From contig CP097466.1 in NCBI GenBank assembly GCA_041874725.1, forward strand, positions 5,704,001-5,768,000: DNA of 64,000 bases, given 5' to 3'. This DNA is from Duganella sp. BuS-21 (lineage in GTDB: Bacteria > Pseudomonadota > Gammaproteobacteria > Burkholderiales > Burkholderiaceae_D). Below the pieces are notes generated by a model. The model saw only the letters and a list, made by a program, of their open reading frames with translations, did not search any database and was not told where the DNA came from. Position 1 is the first letter of the stretch, and each line of letters opens with the position of its first letter. This document shows, in pieces, positions 34,110 through 43,200 of this stretch. Both the position numbers and the translations under genes were made by a program.

Positions 34110-35341
34110 ATTGGCGCCGCGCCTGGCTGCCCGTGCTGGCCGCACTGCTGTGCGTGCTGGCGCCGGCCGTGCGCGCGCTCGACGAGTCCGACGAAACCCA
34201 GCAGCTATACCGCCAGGCCCTGCAGTCGATCGCCGAAGGCCGCAAGAGCGACGCCAGCGCGGCCCTGATGCGCGTGATCGAGCGCGAGCCGCTGCACGCC
34301 GGCGCCTGGCTGGACCTGGCGCTGATCCAGTGCGCGCTAGGCCACGCCGACGAGGCCGAACGACTGTTCACCAACATCCGTGAACGCTTCAATCCGCCCC
34401 CCGGCATCCTCGACCTGATCGCTGAAGCGCGCGTGGCCGGCTGCGCCAGCTGGCAGCCGCAGGGCCAGGGCTCGATCAGCATCGGCCGCGGCATCGACCA
34501 GAACGTCAACCAAGGTACGCGCACCACCAGTTACAACACCAGCGCGGCCGGGATCGCGGTCGAGCTGCCGCTGACCGACGACTTCCTGCCCAAGCACGAC
34601 CAGTACACCGCCGTTACCGCCGACTACCTGCGCGACCTCTCGCCCAACGGCACCACCGGCTTCGCGCAATTCCAGAACCGTCGCTACGACCGCCTCGGCG
34701 CCTACAACTCGTCCTCGCTGTTCGCCGGGGTCGACACGCCGTGGCGCTACGGCAGCTGGACCCTGCACGGCAGCGCCTCGTTCGGCCTGATCACGCTGGG
34801 CAGCCAGCTCTACCAGCGCCAGGCCCAGCTGCAGGCGCGGATCGGCCCGCCGCTGCCGCTGCCGGGCAGCATGCAGTTCAGCCTGAGCACCTCGCTGAGC
34901 CGGGTCGAATACCTGACGTTGAGCAACTTCAACGCCAACACGGGCGAGCTGCGCGGCCAGTTCAGCTACCGCCAGGAGGACACCAGCGCCAGCGCCAGCG
35001 TCTCGCTGCTGGACGACCGCTCGTCCGACGCCCGCCCCGGCGGCAGCCGCCACGGCTGGCTGGCCACGGCGCAGTGGCGCACGCCGCTGTGGGACCAGAC
35101 CACCGCCGAACTCGGCTACAGCCATCAACGCTGGCGCGGCAGCAGCGACTATTCGCCCGGCTTCATCGACGTCACGCGCAAGCAAGACACGCAGATGCTG
35201 CGCGCCACCATCACCTATCCGCTGACCGCCACCCAGTCGCTGCAGCTGGAGGCGCGGCAAGTGCGAAATCGGGAAAATATCTCGATCTTTCAGTACAATG
35301 ACCGCCAATTGCAGTTGAGCTGGCAATGGCAAGGCATGTAA
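34106..35341 (+). CDS. TPR-containing outer-membrane beta-barrel-like protein
   Basis: A TTG start overlapping the cyclase stop, preceded by GGAG, gives 411 residues with a Sec signal peptide ('LPVLAALLCVLAPAVRA'). Residues about 30-110 form TPR-like helices ('LYRQALQSIAEGRKSDASAALMRVIEREPLHAGAWLDLALIQCALG'). The rest alternates polar and hydrophobic residues in strand-like stretches up to the end 'RQLQLSWQWQGM', consistent with an outer-membrane beta-barrel. This periplasmic-TPR plus barrel plan resembles surface-exposure (Slam/DUF560-like) proteins, but the match is structural, not by motif. Its function with the FecR-like and cyclase genes is unknown. Confidence 0.65.
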   Translation: MNWRRAWLPVLAALLCVLAPAVRALDESDETQQLYRQALQSIAEGRKSDASAALMRVIEREPLHAGAWLDLALIQCALGHADEAERLFTNIRERFNPPPGILDLIAEARVAGCASWQPQGQGSISIGRGIDQNVNQGTRTTSYNTSAAGIAVELPLTDDFLPKHDQYTAVTADYLRDLSPNGTTGFAQFQNRRYDRLGAYNSSSLFAGVDTPWRYGSWTLHGSASFGLITLGSQLYQRQAQLQARIGPPLPLPGSMQFSLSTSLSRVEYLTLSNFNANTGELRGQFSYRQEDTSASASVSLLDDRSSDARPGGSRHGWLATAQWRTPLWDQTTAELGYSHQRWRGSSDYSPGFIDVTRKQDTQMLRATITYPLTATQSLQLEARQVRNRENISIFQYNDRQLQLSWQWQGM

Positions 35342-35381
35342 GCCCGCTGTTGGACCTTTAAACTTTGTAGCGGGCAGGACC

Positions 35382-35711
35382 ATGGGCTGGAATCTCGGAC
35401 TTTTAATCGCAAGCGCGCTGGTGCTGACGGCCGGCTGCCTGGTGCCCAACCGCTGGCTGCCGGCCTCGATGCCCAACGACAAACTGATGCACTTCGCCGG
35501 CTTCGGCGTGCTGGGCCTGCTGGCGCTGCCGCTGGCCTCCAGCACCGCCGAAGGCGCCCTGCTGCTGGGCGGGCTGCTGGTGCTGAGCTGGGTCATCGAG
35601 TGCCTGCAGCAACTGGTGCCCGACCGCGATTTCAGCTGGCGCGACCTGGCCGCCAACGCGGCCGGCCTGGCCAGCGCCGGCTTGATTGGCTGGCTGTGGC
35701 TGCCGTTCTAA
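35382..35711 (+). CDS. VanZ-like small membrane protein
   Basis: The 109-residue protein, with an AGGA site just before its ATG, has four hydrophobic segments. It carries the VanZ-family pattern 'PNDKLMHFAGFGVLGLLAL', 'SWVIECLQQLVPDRDFSWRDLAANAAGLASAG'. The family is named after a teicoplanin-resistance accessory protein, but most members have no known role. A hairpin with a 20-base loop (GCCCGCT at 35342 with AGCGGGC at 35369) lies between the previous stop and this gene and could attenuate readthrough. Confidence 0.8.
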   Translation: MGWNLGLLIASALVLTAGCLVPNRWLPASMPNDKLMHFAGFGVLGLLALPLASSTAEGALLLGGLLVLSWVIECLQQLVPDRDFSWRDLAANAAGLASAGLIGWLWLPF

Positions 35712-35744
35712 GACGCTCGATCGCGAACGCGCTACAATCTCGTC

Positions 35745-36473
35745 ATGACGTCTACTCCCGCCCCAATTACCGCGACCGAGCAAACCGCTAACGAAGAGCG
35801 GCAAATTCAGATCCATTTGCGCAAAATTCCGCTCCTGGCAGAGTTGTCGGACGAAGAAATCATCCCGCTGAAGAGCGAGTTACGGATTCGCACCTACGCC
35901 AAACGTGAAGTTGTCCTGCATAAAGGCGGCCAGGGCGACGGCCTGCTATTCCTGCTGGCGGGCCAGCTGCAGGTGATCGACATCACCGAGGACGGCCGTG
36001 CGATCGGCCTGCGCATGCTGGTGCCGGGTGACTTCTTCGGCGAAATCGCCCTGATCAACGGCACCACCCGTTCCGCTTCGGTGGTGGCCATGAGCGACGT
36101 GCTGGTGGCCTTCCTGCCGGCGCCGGTGGCGATGCGCCTGTTCTCGCACTCGCCGTCGGTGGCGGCGCACATGCTGCGCCACCTGGCGCAGAAAATCCAG
36201 CGCGACTCCGAATTCCGCGCCTTGCTCAGCATCAACAATACGACCAAGCGCATCTTCAACTTCATCATCCTGATGCAGAAGCGCGATGCCAACGGCGCGG
36301 TGGTGGAAAACCTGCCTACCCATCAGGATATTGCCAATATGATCAACACCAGCCGCGAAACCGTGACCCGCGCGCTGCTGACCCTGGCCCAGCAAGGTAT
36401 CGTGCAAAAAGAGCCACACCGCCTGCTGATCAAAAACCCCGAAGCGCTGCAAAAACTGGCCCAGGCCGAGTAG
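35745..36473 (+). CDS. Crp/Fnr-family regulator with CRP-like cAMP pocket and recognition helix
   Basis: The 242-residue protein has a cyclic-nucleotide-binding domain (about residues 25-140) with the phosphate cassette 'FGEIALINGTTRSASV', matching the Gly-Glu and Arg-Ser that hold cAMP in E. coli CRP. A dimerisation helix and an HTH follow: 'THQDIANMINTSRETVTRALLTLAQQGIV'. RETVxR is identical to the base-contacting residues of E. coli CRP, so TGTGA-N6-TCACA sites are the predicted target. It has no Fnr-type N-terminal cysteines. A -10-like TACAAT at 35733-35738 would place the transcript start at or next to the ATG, suggesting a leaderless message. Confidence 0.9.
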   Translation: MTSTPAPITATEQTANEERQIQIHLRKIPLLAELSDEEIIPLKSELRIRTYAKREVVLHKGGQGDGLLFLLAGQLQVIDITEDGRAIGLRMLVPGDFFGEIALINGTTRSASVVAMSDVLVAFLPAPVAMRLFSHSPSVAAHMLRHLAQKIQRDSEFRALLSINNTTKRIFNFIILMQKRDANGAVVENLPTHQDIANMINTSRETVTRALLTLAQQGIVQKEPHRLLIKNPEALQKLAQAE

Positions 36474-36504
36474 CGGCGGTGCCCGATGTTACTGTGTGAC
36501 AAGC

Positions 36505-36543
36505 TGTAACACGTTACCAGTGTAACAAGGCCTGCGCTATAAT
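36505..36543 (+). promoter_or_regulatory. Promoter with overlapping palindromic operator before the polysaccharide export operon
   Basis: A TATAAT at 36538-36543 with a TTACCA-like -35 at 36514-36519 (18-base spacing) forms a plausible promoter. The -35 is covered by a near-perfect palindrome, TGTAACAC-N7-GTGTAACA (36505-36527), one mismatch in eight per arm. The position suggests control of the wzm-wzt operon by a dimeric regulator. It does not match the CRP consensus, although a TGTGA half-site lies at 36495-36499. Confidence 0.55.
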
Positions 36544-36649
36544 TGTCGGCTGATCCATCCCCGGGCGGCCTCGCCGTCCCGCAGCCTGTTATGACTACCG
36601 TATCTTTCCAACTTCCCTATTCCCACCCGGCGCCGCAGGCGCCGGCCGC

Positions 36650-37450
36650 ATGATGGCGGGCGCCATGCTGCGCGGATTGTGGCGCTATCGCGGCTTCGTG
36701 CTCGGCAGCGTACAACGGGAATTCCAGGCCAAATACCGCAACACCATGCTGGGCGCCGCCTGGACGGTGCTGAGCCCGCTCGCCATGATCCTGGTCTACA
36801 CCCTGATCTTCTCGCAGGTGATGCAAAGCCGCCTGCCCGGCGACACCAGCGAATACGGCTACAGCGTCTACCTGTGCGCCGGCATCCTGACCTGGGGCCT
36901 GTTTGCCGAGATCACTTCGCGCGCGCAAAACATGTTCCTCGAACAGGCCAACCTGATCAAAAAGATCAGCTTCCCGCGCATCTGCCTGCCGGTGATCGTA
37001 GTGCTCAACGCCCTGCTCAACTTCGGCATCATCTTCGGCCTGTTTACCATCTTCCTGGTGGCCAGCGGCCAGTTCCCCGGCGCCGTGTTCCTGTTGCTGT
37101 TACCGGTGCTGCTGCTGCAGATCCTGCTGGCCATCGGTCTCGGCATGGTGCTTGGCGTGCTCAACGTGTTCTTCCGCGACGTCGGCCAGTTCTTCCAGAT
37201 CTTCATCCAGTTCTGGTTCTGGCTCACGCCCATCGTCTACCCGGCCAGCATCCTGCCGGCCAACGTGCGCGGCATGCTGGACTGGAATCCGATGGCAGCC
37301 GTGATCCAATCCTACCAGGCGATTCTGGTGAGCGGCCAAGCGCCGCATTGGGAAAAACTGCTGCCGGCCGCCGTGCTGGCGGTGCTGCTGTGCGCGCTGG
37401 GCGTGCATTTGTTCCGCCGCCGCGCCGGCGAAATGGTGGATGAACTCTGA
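36650..37450 (+). CDS. wzm: Polysaccharide ABC exporter permease (Wzm-type)
   Basis: The 266-residue ABC-2 permease (an internal ATG at 36665 is equally possible) has the family N-terminus 'LWRYRGFVLGSVQREFQAKYRNTMLGAAWTVLSPLAMILVY', six membrane segments and the C-terminal 'FWFWLTPIVYP' motif typical of O-antigen and teichoic-acid exporters. Together with the ATPase encoded next, it moves a completed undecaprenyl-linked polysaccharide across the inner membrane. The stop overlaps the start of the ATPase gene (TGATG). No Wzx or Wzy homologue is present in the window, which supports an ABC-dependent route. Confidence 0.92.
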   Translation: MMAGAMLRGLWRYRGFVLGSVQREFQAKYRNTMLGAAWTVLSPLAMILVYTLIFSQVMQSRLPGDTSEYGYSVYLCAGILTWGLFAEITSRAQNMFLEQANLIKKISFPRICLPVIVVLNALLNFGIIFGLFTIFLVASGQFPGAVFLLLLPVLLLQILLAIGLGMVLGVLNVFFRDVGQFFQIFIQFWFWLTPIVYPASILPANVRGMLDWNPMAAVIQSYQAILVSGQAPHWEKLLPAAVLAVLLCALGVHLFRRRAGEMVDEL

Positions 37451-38673
37451 TGGGTAAAATCGTTGTCAGCCAACTCGGCAAAGCCTACAAACAATACGCG
37501 ACCCGTGGCGCCCGCCTGCGCGAATGGCTGACGCCGTTCAACGGTCCGCGCCACCAGCTCAAATGGATCTTGCAGGACGTCAGCTTTGAAGTGGCGCCCG
37601 GCGAGGCGGTCGGCCTGATCGGCATCAACGGCGCCGGCAAGAGCACCCTGCTCAAGCTGATCACCGGTACCACCCACCCGACCACCGGCAGCGTCTACAT
37701 GGAGGGCAAGGTGGCCGCCCTGCTGGAACTGGGCATGGGCTTCCACCCGGACTTCACCGGCCGCCAGAACGTCTACATGGCCGGCCAGCTGATCGGCCTG
37801 TCGGTCGACGAGATCACGGCGCTGATGCCCGACATCGAAGCCTTCGCCGAAATCGGCGACTATATCGACCAGCCGGTGCGCGTGTATTCGAGCGGCATGC
37901 AGATGCGCGTGGCGTTTGCCGTCGCCACCGCGCGCCGTCCCGACATCCTGATCGTCGATGAAGCGCTGTCGGTGGGCGACACCTACTTCCAGCACAAGAG
38001 CTTCGAGCGCATCCGCCAGTACCGCCGACTCGGCACTACGCTGCTGCTGGTGTCGCACGACAAGCAGGCGATCCAGTCGGTGTGCGACCGCGCCATCCTG
38101 CTCGACGGCGGCCGCCTGGCGCGCCAGGGCAAGCCGGAAGAAATCATGGATTACTACAACGCCATGATCGCCGAGCGCGAAAACAGCACCCTGCGCCTGG
38201 CCGAAACCGACGCCGGCAAGCTGCAGGTGATCTCCGGCACCGGTGAAGCGACCGTGGCCCGCATCGCCCTGGTCAACGCCGCCGGCGAGGCGGTGGAAGT
38301 GGTGGACGTGGGCGAAGCGGTGACGCTGGAAGTGACGGTGGCGGTGCACGCGCCGATTCCGCGCATGGTGCTCGGCTACATGATCAAGGACCGCCTGGGC
38401 CAGCCCATGTACGGCACCAACACCCACCTGAAGGAACTGCCGCTGGACGACATGCAGGCCGGCCAGCAGGTGACCTACCGTTTCGCGTTCGACATGAACC
38501 TGGGCGCCGGCAGCTATTCGATCGCCACCGCCATCGTCAGCACCGCGACCCACCTGGTCAATAATTACGAGTGGCGCGACCTGGCGCTGGTGTTCACCGT
38601 GGTGAACATGCGCCGGCCGCATTTCGAGGGTTCCGCCTGGCTGGACCCGGACATCACCATACAAAGCACATGA
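37450..38673 (+). CDS. wzt: Polysaccharide ABC exporter ATPase with carbohydrate-binding C-terminus (Wzt-type)
   Basis: The 407-residue protein has an ABC ATPase domain (about 1-240): Walker A 'GINGAGKSTLLK', signature 'YSSGMQMRVAFA', Walker B 'ILIVDEALSVGD'. A C-terminal beta-sandwich (about 265-405) follows, with 'VTVAVHAPIPRMVLGYMIKDRLGQPMYGTNT'. In Wzt proteins that domain reads the chain end of the polysaccharide before export, often recognising a methyl or other cap. The FkbM-type methyltransferase gene that follows with an ATGA overlap could provide such a cap; that link is inference. Confidence 0.93.
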   Translation: MGKIVVSQLGKAYKQYATRGARLREWLTPFNGPRHQLKWILQDVSFEVAPGEAVGLIGINGAGKSTLLKLITGTTHPTTGSVYMEGKVAALLELGMGFHPDFTGRQNVYMAGQLIGLSVDEITALMPDIEAFAEIGDYIDQPVRVYSSGMQMRVAFAVATARRPDILIVDEALSVGDTYFQHKSFERIRQYRRLGTTLLLVSHDKQAIQSVCDRAILLDGGRLARQGKPEEIMDYYNAMIAERENSTLRLAETDAGKLQVISGTGEATVARIALVNAAGEAVEVVDVGEAVTLEVTVAVHAPIPRMVLGYMIKDRLGQPMYGTNTHLKELPLDDMQAGQQVTYRFAFDMNLGAGSYSIATAIVSTATHLVNNYEWRDLALVFTVVNMRRPHFEGSAWLDPDITIQST

Positions 38674-40286
38674 GCTTCATTTCCTACGCCCAGAATTTCG
38701 AGGACGTGCTGCTGTGGCGCGTGCTTCAGCACGTGCCGAACGGCTTCTACATCGACGTCGGCGCCAACGACCCGGAGCTGCATTCGGTCACCAAGGCCTT
38801 CTACGACCACGGCTGGCGCGGCATCAACGTCGAGCCGATGCCGTCCTACCGCGCCGCCTTCCTCGAACAGCGCCCGCGCGACATCAACCTGAACGTGGCT
38901 GCCGGCGCCGCCAGCGGCAGCATCACCTTGTTCGATCTGCCCGAGGTCAACGGCTGGGCCTCGACCGACGCCGGCGTGGCCGAAACCCACCGCGCCCACG
39001 GCCACAAGGTGGTCGAGCACACGGTGCCGCTGCTGACGCTGACCGAAATCTGCCGCGAGCACGTGCGCGGCCCGGTGCACTTTCTCAAGATCGACGTCGA
39101 AGGCTTCGAGGCCGACGTCCTGCGCGGCATGGACTTTGCCGCCTGGCGGCCGTGGATCGTGGTGGTGGAAGCCATCATGCCGAACAGCCGCGACAGCAAC
39201 CACACAACCTGGGAAGCCATGCTCACGGAGCACGGCTACCAGTACGCCTGGTTCGACGGCCTGAACCGCTACTACGTGGCCGACGAGCATGCCGAACTGG
39301 CGGCCGGCCTGCAGCTACAGCCGAACGTGTTCGACGAATTCATCGTGCACCACCTGGACAAGGCCTGGAGCCGTGGCGCCGCGCTGGAACAGCAAGTGGA
39401 CGCGGCGTGGCAACTGGCGCAGCAGCACGGCGCCAGCCTGGAACAGGCCACCGCGCGCCGCGCCGAACTGGAGCTGGACCTGCAGCGCGAACTGCAGCAG
39501 CACGAGCAGCACCGCGCGCAGCATGCGCAGGAAATCGAACAGCAGGCGCAGCAGCTGGCACAGCATCATCGCCAGTACGAGCAGCAGTTGACGCGCCTGC
39601 AGGAGCAGCACGGACAGCAACTGGCGCAGGTGGTGCAGAACCACGCGCACCAGCTGACCGACATGGCGCACAACCACACGCTGCAAAAGGCCGAGCAGCA
39701 GCGCGCGCATGAACTGCTGCTGGCCCAGCAACGCAATGTGCATGAGCTGGAAACCGCCCAGCAGCAGCACCAGCACGGCCTGCAACTGGCGCAGCGCGAC
39801 CACGACCTGCGCCAGCGCCTGGGCCAGATCCTGCAACTGCAGGCCGACTTGCGCCAGGCCGAAGCCCAGGCCCAGCAGTTCGAAGCCTCCATGCACCAGG
39901 CCGCCAACTGGGGCGCCGAGATGGAGCAGCGCCTGCTGGCCGTCTACGCCAGCAGCTCGTGGCGCATCACGGCGCCGCTGCGCACGCTCATGCAGCGCGG
40001 TGAAAACAGCCTGCCGAACCAGTTCAAGCGCGAAGTGCGCAGCGCCACCCGCAGCGGCGTGCGCTGGCTGACCTCGCGCCAGTGGCTGCGCCGCCTGCTG
40101 CTGCCGGTGGTGGCCCGTTCGCCCGTCCTGCGCGCGCTGGTCGCACGCACCCTGCACAACTTGCACATCGGCGCCGCGCCGGCCGCCGGCGCCGCCGACG
40201 TACCGCACCAGTTGCGCGAAATGCCGCAGTCGGCCCGCAAGGTGCTCGACGACCTGCAGCGCGCACGCCAAACCCAACAGAACTGA
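38670..40286 (+). CDS. FkbM-family methyltransferase with Gln/His-rich coiled-coil C-terminal half
   Basis: The ATGA overlap with wzt fixes the start; the product is 538 residues. Residues 1-205 are an FkbM SAM-dependent methyltransferase: 'FYIDVGANDPELHSVTKAFYDHGWRGINVEPMP' and 'VHFLKIDVEGFEADVLRGMDF'. Residues about 225-425 form a very long coiled coil rich in Gln, His, Ala and Glu. A basic C-terminal region (about 430-538) follows, without clear domains. In ABC-dependent O-antigens, chain length can be set by a terminator that joins a capping enzyme to a coiled-coil ruler (WbdD). The organisation here is reminiscent, but the kinase part of WbdD is missing. Confidence 0.82.
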   Translation: MSFISYAQNFEDVLLWRVLQHVPNGFYIDVGANDPELHSVTKAFYDHGWRGINVEPMPSYRAAFLEQRPRDINLNVAAGAASGSITLFDLPEVNGWASTDAGVAETHRAHGHKVVEHTVPLLTLTEICREHVRGPVHFLKIDVEGFEADVLRGMDFAAWRPWIVVVEAIMPNSRDSNHTTWEAMLTEHGYQYAWFDGLNRYYVADEHAELAAGLQLQPNVFDEFIVHHLDKAWSRGAALEQQVDAAWQLAQQHGASLEQATARRAELELDLQRELQQHEQHRAQHAQEIEQQAQQLAQHHRQYEQQLTRLQEQHGQQLAQVVQNHAHQLTDMAHNHTLQKAEQQRAHELLLAQQRNVHELETAQQQHQHGLQLAQRDHDLRQRLGQILQLQADLRQAEAQAQQFEASMHQAANWGAEMEQRLLAVYASSSWRITAPLRTLMQRGENSLPNQFKREVRSATRSGVRWLTSRQWLRRLLLPVVARSPVLRALVARTLHNLHIGAAPAAGAADVPHQLREMPQSARKVLDDLQRARQTQQN

Positions 40287-40288
40287 AT

Positions 40289-43200
40289 ATGCGTCTCGTC
40301 ATCGACCTCCAATCCTGCCAGAACGGCGCGGCCCGCTCGCCGGCCGCCGTGCTGGCGCTGGCCCAAGCGCTGGTGCGCGGCGCCGCCGCCCGTCCCGTCC
40401 CGCACACCGTGCTGATCGCCTACGCCGCCAACCAGCAGCAACAGATCGACGCGCTGCGCCAGGCCTTCGACGGCCTGCTGCCGCCGCAACAGCTGCTCAG
40501 CTACGCCACGCCCGCATTGGGCGGCTGGCCGCAGCAGGCCGCCGTGCTGGTGCGCGACGGCTTCCTGGCCAGCCTGAATCCGGACGCCGTGTTCGCGCCC
40601 GGCCTGTTCGACATTCCGCTCAGCGACACCGTCTACGGCTCCGGCCCGGACCACGCGCTGATGATCTACAGCAGCGCCGAAGCCGGCGACGAACGCCAGC
40701 AGGAATGCCTGCGCCGTGCCGCCCTGGTAGTCGAGCTGCCGGACCAAGCCGAGGTCCTGGGCGATGCCGACGCCCTGGCCGCGCGCCTGTGGCAGCAATT
40801 TGAAAACGCCCACGCCGCCGCGCTCGCGCACCGGGAAGGCGCCACCGCCGGCCGTCCGCGCCTGGCCTACATCTCGCCGCTGCCGCCGCAGAAGTCCGGC
40901 ATCGCCGACTACAGCGCCGAAGTGATCGCCGAGCTGGAAGCGTATTACGACATCGAACTGGTGGTGGCCGACGACAGCCTCGCCGCGATCGCCGCCACCG
41001 CGCTGGGCCAGCGCCTGCCGCTGCTGACGCCGGCCCAGTTCGAACAGCAGGCGCAGCGCTTCACGCGCCTGCTCTATCACTTCGGCAACTCCAACGCCCA
41101 CCAGTACATGTTCCCGCTGCTGGAACGTCATCCGGGCGTGGTGGTGCTGCACGACTTCTTCCTCAGCGGCGTGCTCGACAACATGGAGCGCGACGGCGTG
41201 CAGGAGCAAGCCTTCCTGCAGGCGCTGTACGCCTCGCACGGCCACACCGGCCTGCTGTCGCACAAGGAGCACGGCCGCAATCCGTCGATCTGGACCTTCC
41301 CCTGCAACAAGGCCGTGCTGGACCAGGCCGAAGGCGTGATCGTCCACGCCGAGTTCTCGCGCACGCTGGCCGAACAATGGTACGGACCCGGCAGCGCCGA
41401 CCAGTGGCAGGTGCTGCCGCTGCTGCGCGGCCAGGCCGACCTCGACGCGCCCGCGCAGGCGCGCGCCGCCGCCCGCGCCGCGCTGGGCCTGCAGGACCAG
41501 GATTTCCTGGTCTGCAGCTTCGGCATGCTGGGACCGACCAAGCTCAATCACCGCCTGCTGGACGCCTGGCTGGCGTCGCCGCTGGCGCAGCAGCCGAACT
41601 GCCAGCTGGTGTTCGTTGGTGAAAACGAAGGCGGCCAGTACGGCGCCGAGCTGCTGGCGAAAATCGCCGCCAGCCCGGCTGCCGCCCGCATCCGCATCAC
41701 CGGCTTCGCCAGCGCCGACGACTACCGCCACTACCTGGCCGCCAGCGACGCCGCTGTTCAACTGCGCACCCAGACGCGCGGCGAAACCTCGGCCTCGGTG
41801 CTGGACTGCCTGCTGCACGGCGTGCCGACCATCATCAACGCCCACGGCGCCGCCGCCTCGATCCCGGACGACGTGCTGGTGCAGCTGCCGGACCTGTTCG
41901 AAGACGCCCAGCTGAGCGCCGCGCTGGCGCAGCTGCACGCCGATCCGGCACGCCGCGCCGCGCTGGCCACGGCCGGCCGCGAGCACGTGCGCGTACACCA
42001 TGCGCCGGCCGCCGTCGGCCGCCAGTATTACGACGCCATCGAAGACTACGCCCGCAGCAGCGCCCAGGCCCACTACCGCCGCACCCTGGCGGCGCTGGGC
42101 GCGCTGCCCGGCCATCCGGACCAGGTGCAACTGGCGTCGGTGGCCACGGCGCTGGCCGCCAACCAGCCGTCCACCACGCCGCGCCAGTTGCTGATCGATA
42201 TCTCGGCGCTGGTCCAGCACGATCCCAAGACCGGCATCCAGCGCGTGGTGCGCAGCATCCTGCTGGTGCTGCTCAACGATCCGCCGGCCGGCTACCGCGT
42301 CGAACCGGTGTACAGCGACGGCGGCAACCGCAGCTACCGCTACGCGCGCCGCTTCACCCAGCAGATGCTGGGCGTGGGCGCGCCGTGGACCGCGCCGGTC
42401 ACCGAAGACGCGCCGATCGAGATGCGCGCCGGCGACACCTTCCTCGGCCTCGACCTGGCCACCAACATGACCACGCAAAACCAGCCGCAACTGCTGGCGC
42501 TGCGCCGCCGTGGCGTGGCCGTGTGGTTCGTGGTGTACGACCTGTTGCCGATGCTGCGCCCGGAATGCTTCCCCTTCGGCGCCGAGAAATACTATGGCGA
42601 CTTCCTCGACACCATCGCGCTGGCATCGGACGGCATCGTCACGATTTCGCGCGCCGTATCCGACGAGCTGGCCACCTGGCTGTCGCAGCGGCCGAATCGC
42701 CGCGTCGCCCCGCTCAAGCTGAGCCACTTCCACCTGGGCGCCGACATCGACGCCAGCGCCCCGAGCAGCGGCCTGCCGGCCAACGCCGAGCGCGTGATGG
42801 CGGCGCTGAAAGAAGCGCCTACCCTACTGATGGTCGGCACGCTGGAGCCGCGCAAGGGCCAAGCCCAGGCGCTGGCCGCCTGCGAGCTGCTGTGGGCCAA
42901 GGGCGTGGCCGTCAACCTGGTCATCGTCGGCAAGAACGGCTGGATGGTCGACAACCTGGCGCAGAAACTGGAAAATCATCCGCAGCGCGAGCAGCGCCTG
43001 TTCTGGCTGTCCGGCCTGTCCGACGAAATGCTGCTCAAGCTGTACGAAAACTGCGCGGCCCTGCTGGCGGCCTCGGAAGGCGAAGGCTTCGGCCTGCCGC
43101 TGATCGAAGCGGCCCAGCACCGCCTGCCGATCATCGCGCGTGGCATTCCGGTGTTCCGCGAAGTGGCGGGCGAGCACGCCTACTACTTCGACGGTTCCGC

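Noticed and set aside
36505..36527. CRP site before wzm
   Set aside because: The palindrome is TGTAACAC-N7-GTGTAACA, which departs from TGTGA-N6-TCACA in sequence and spacing; only a TGTGA half-site lies nearby.
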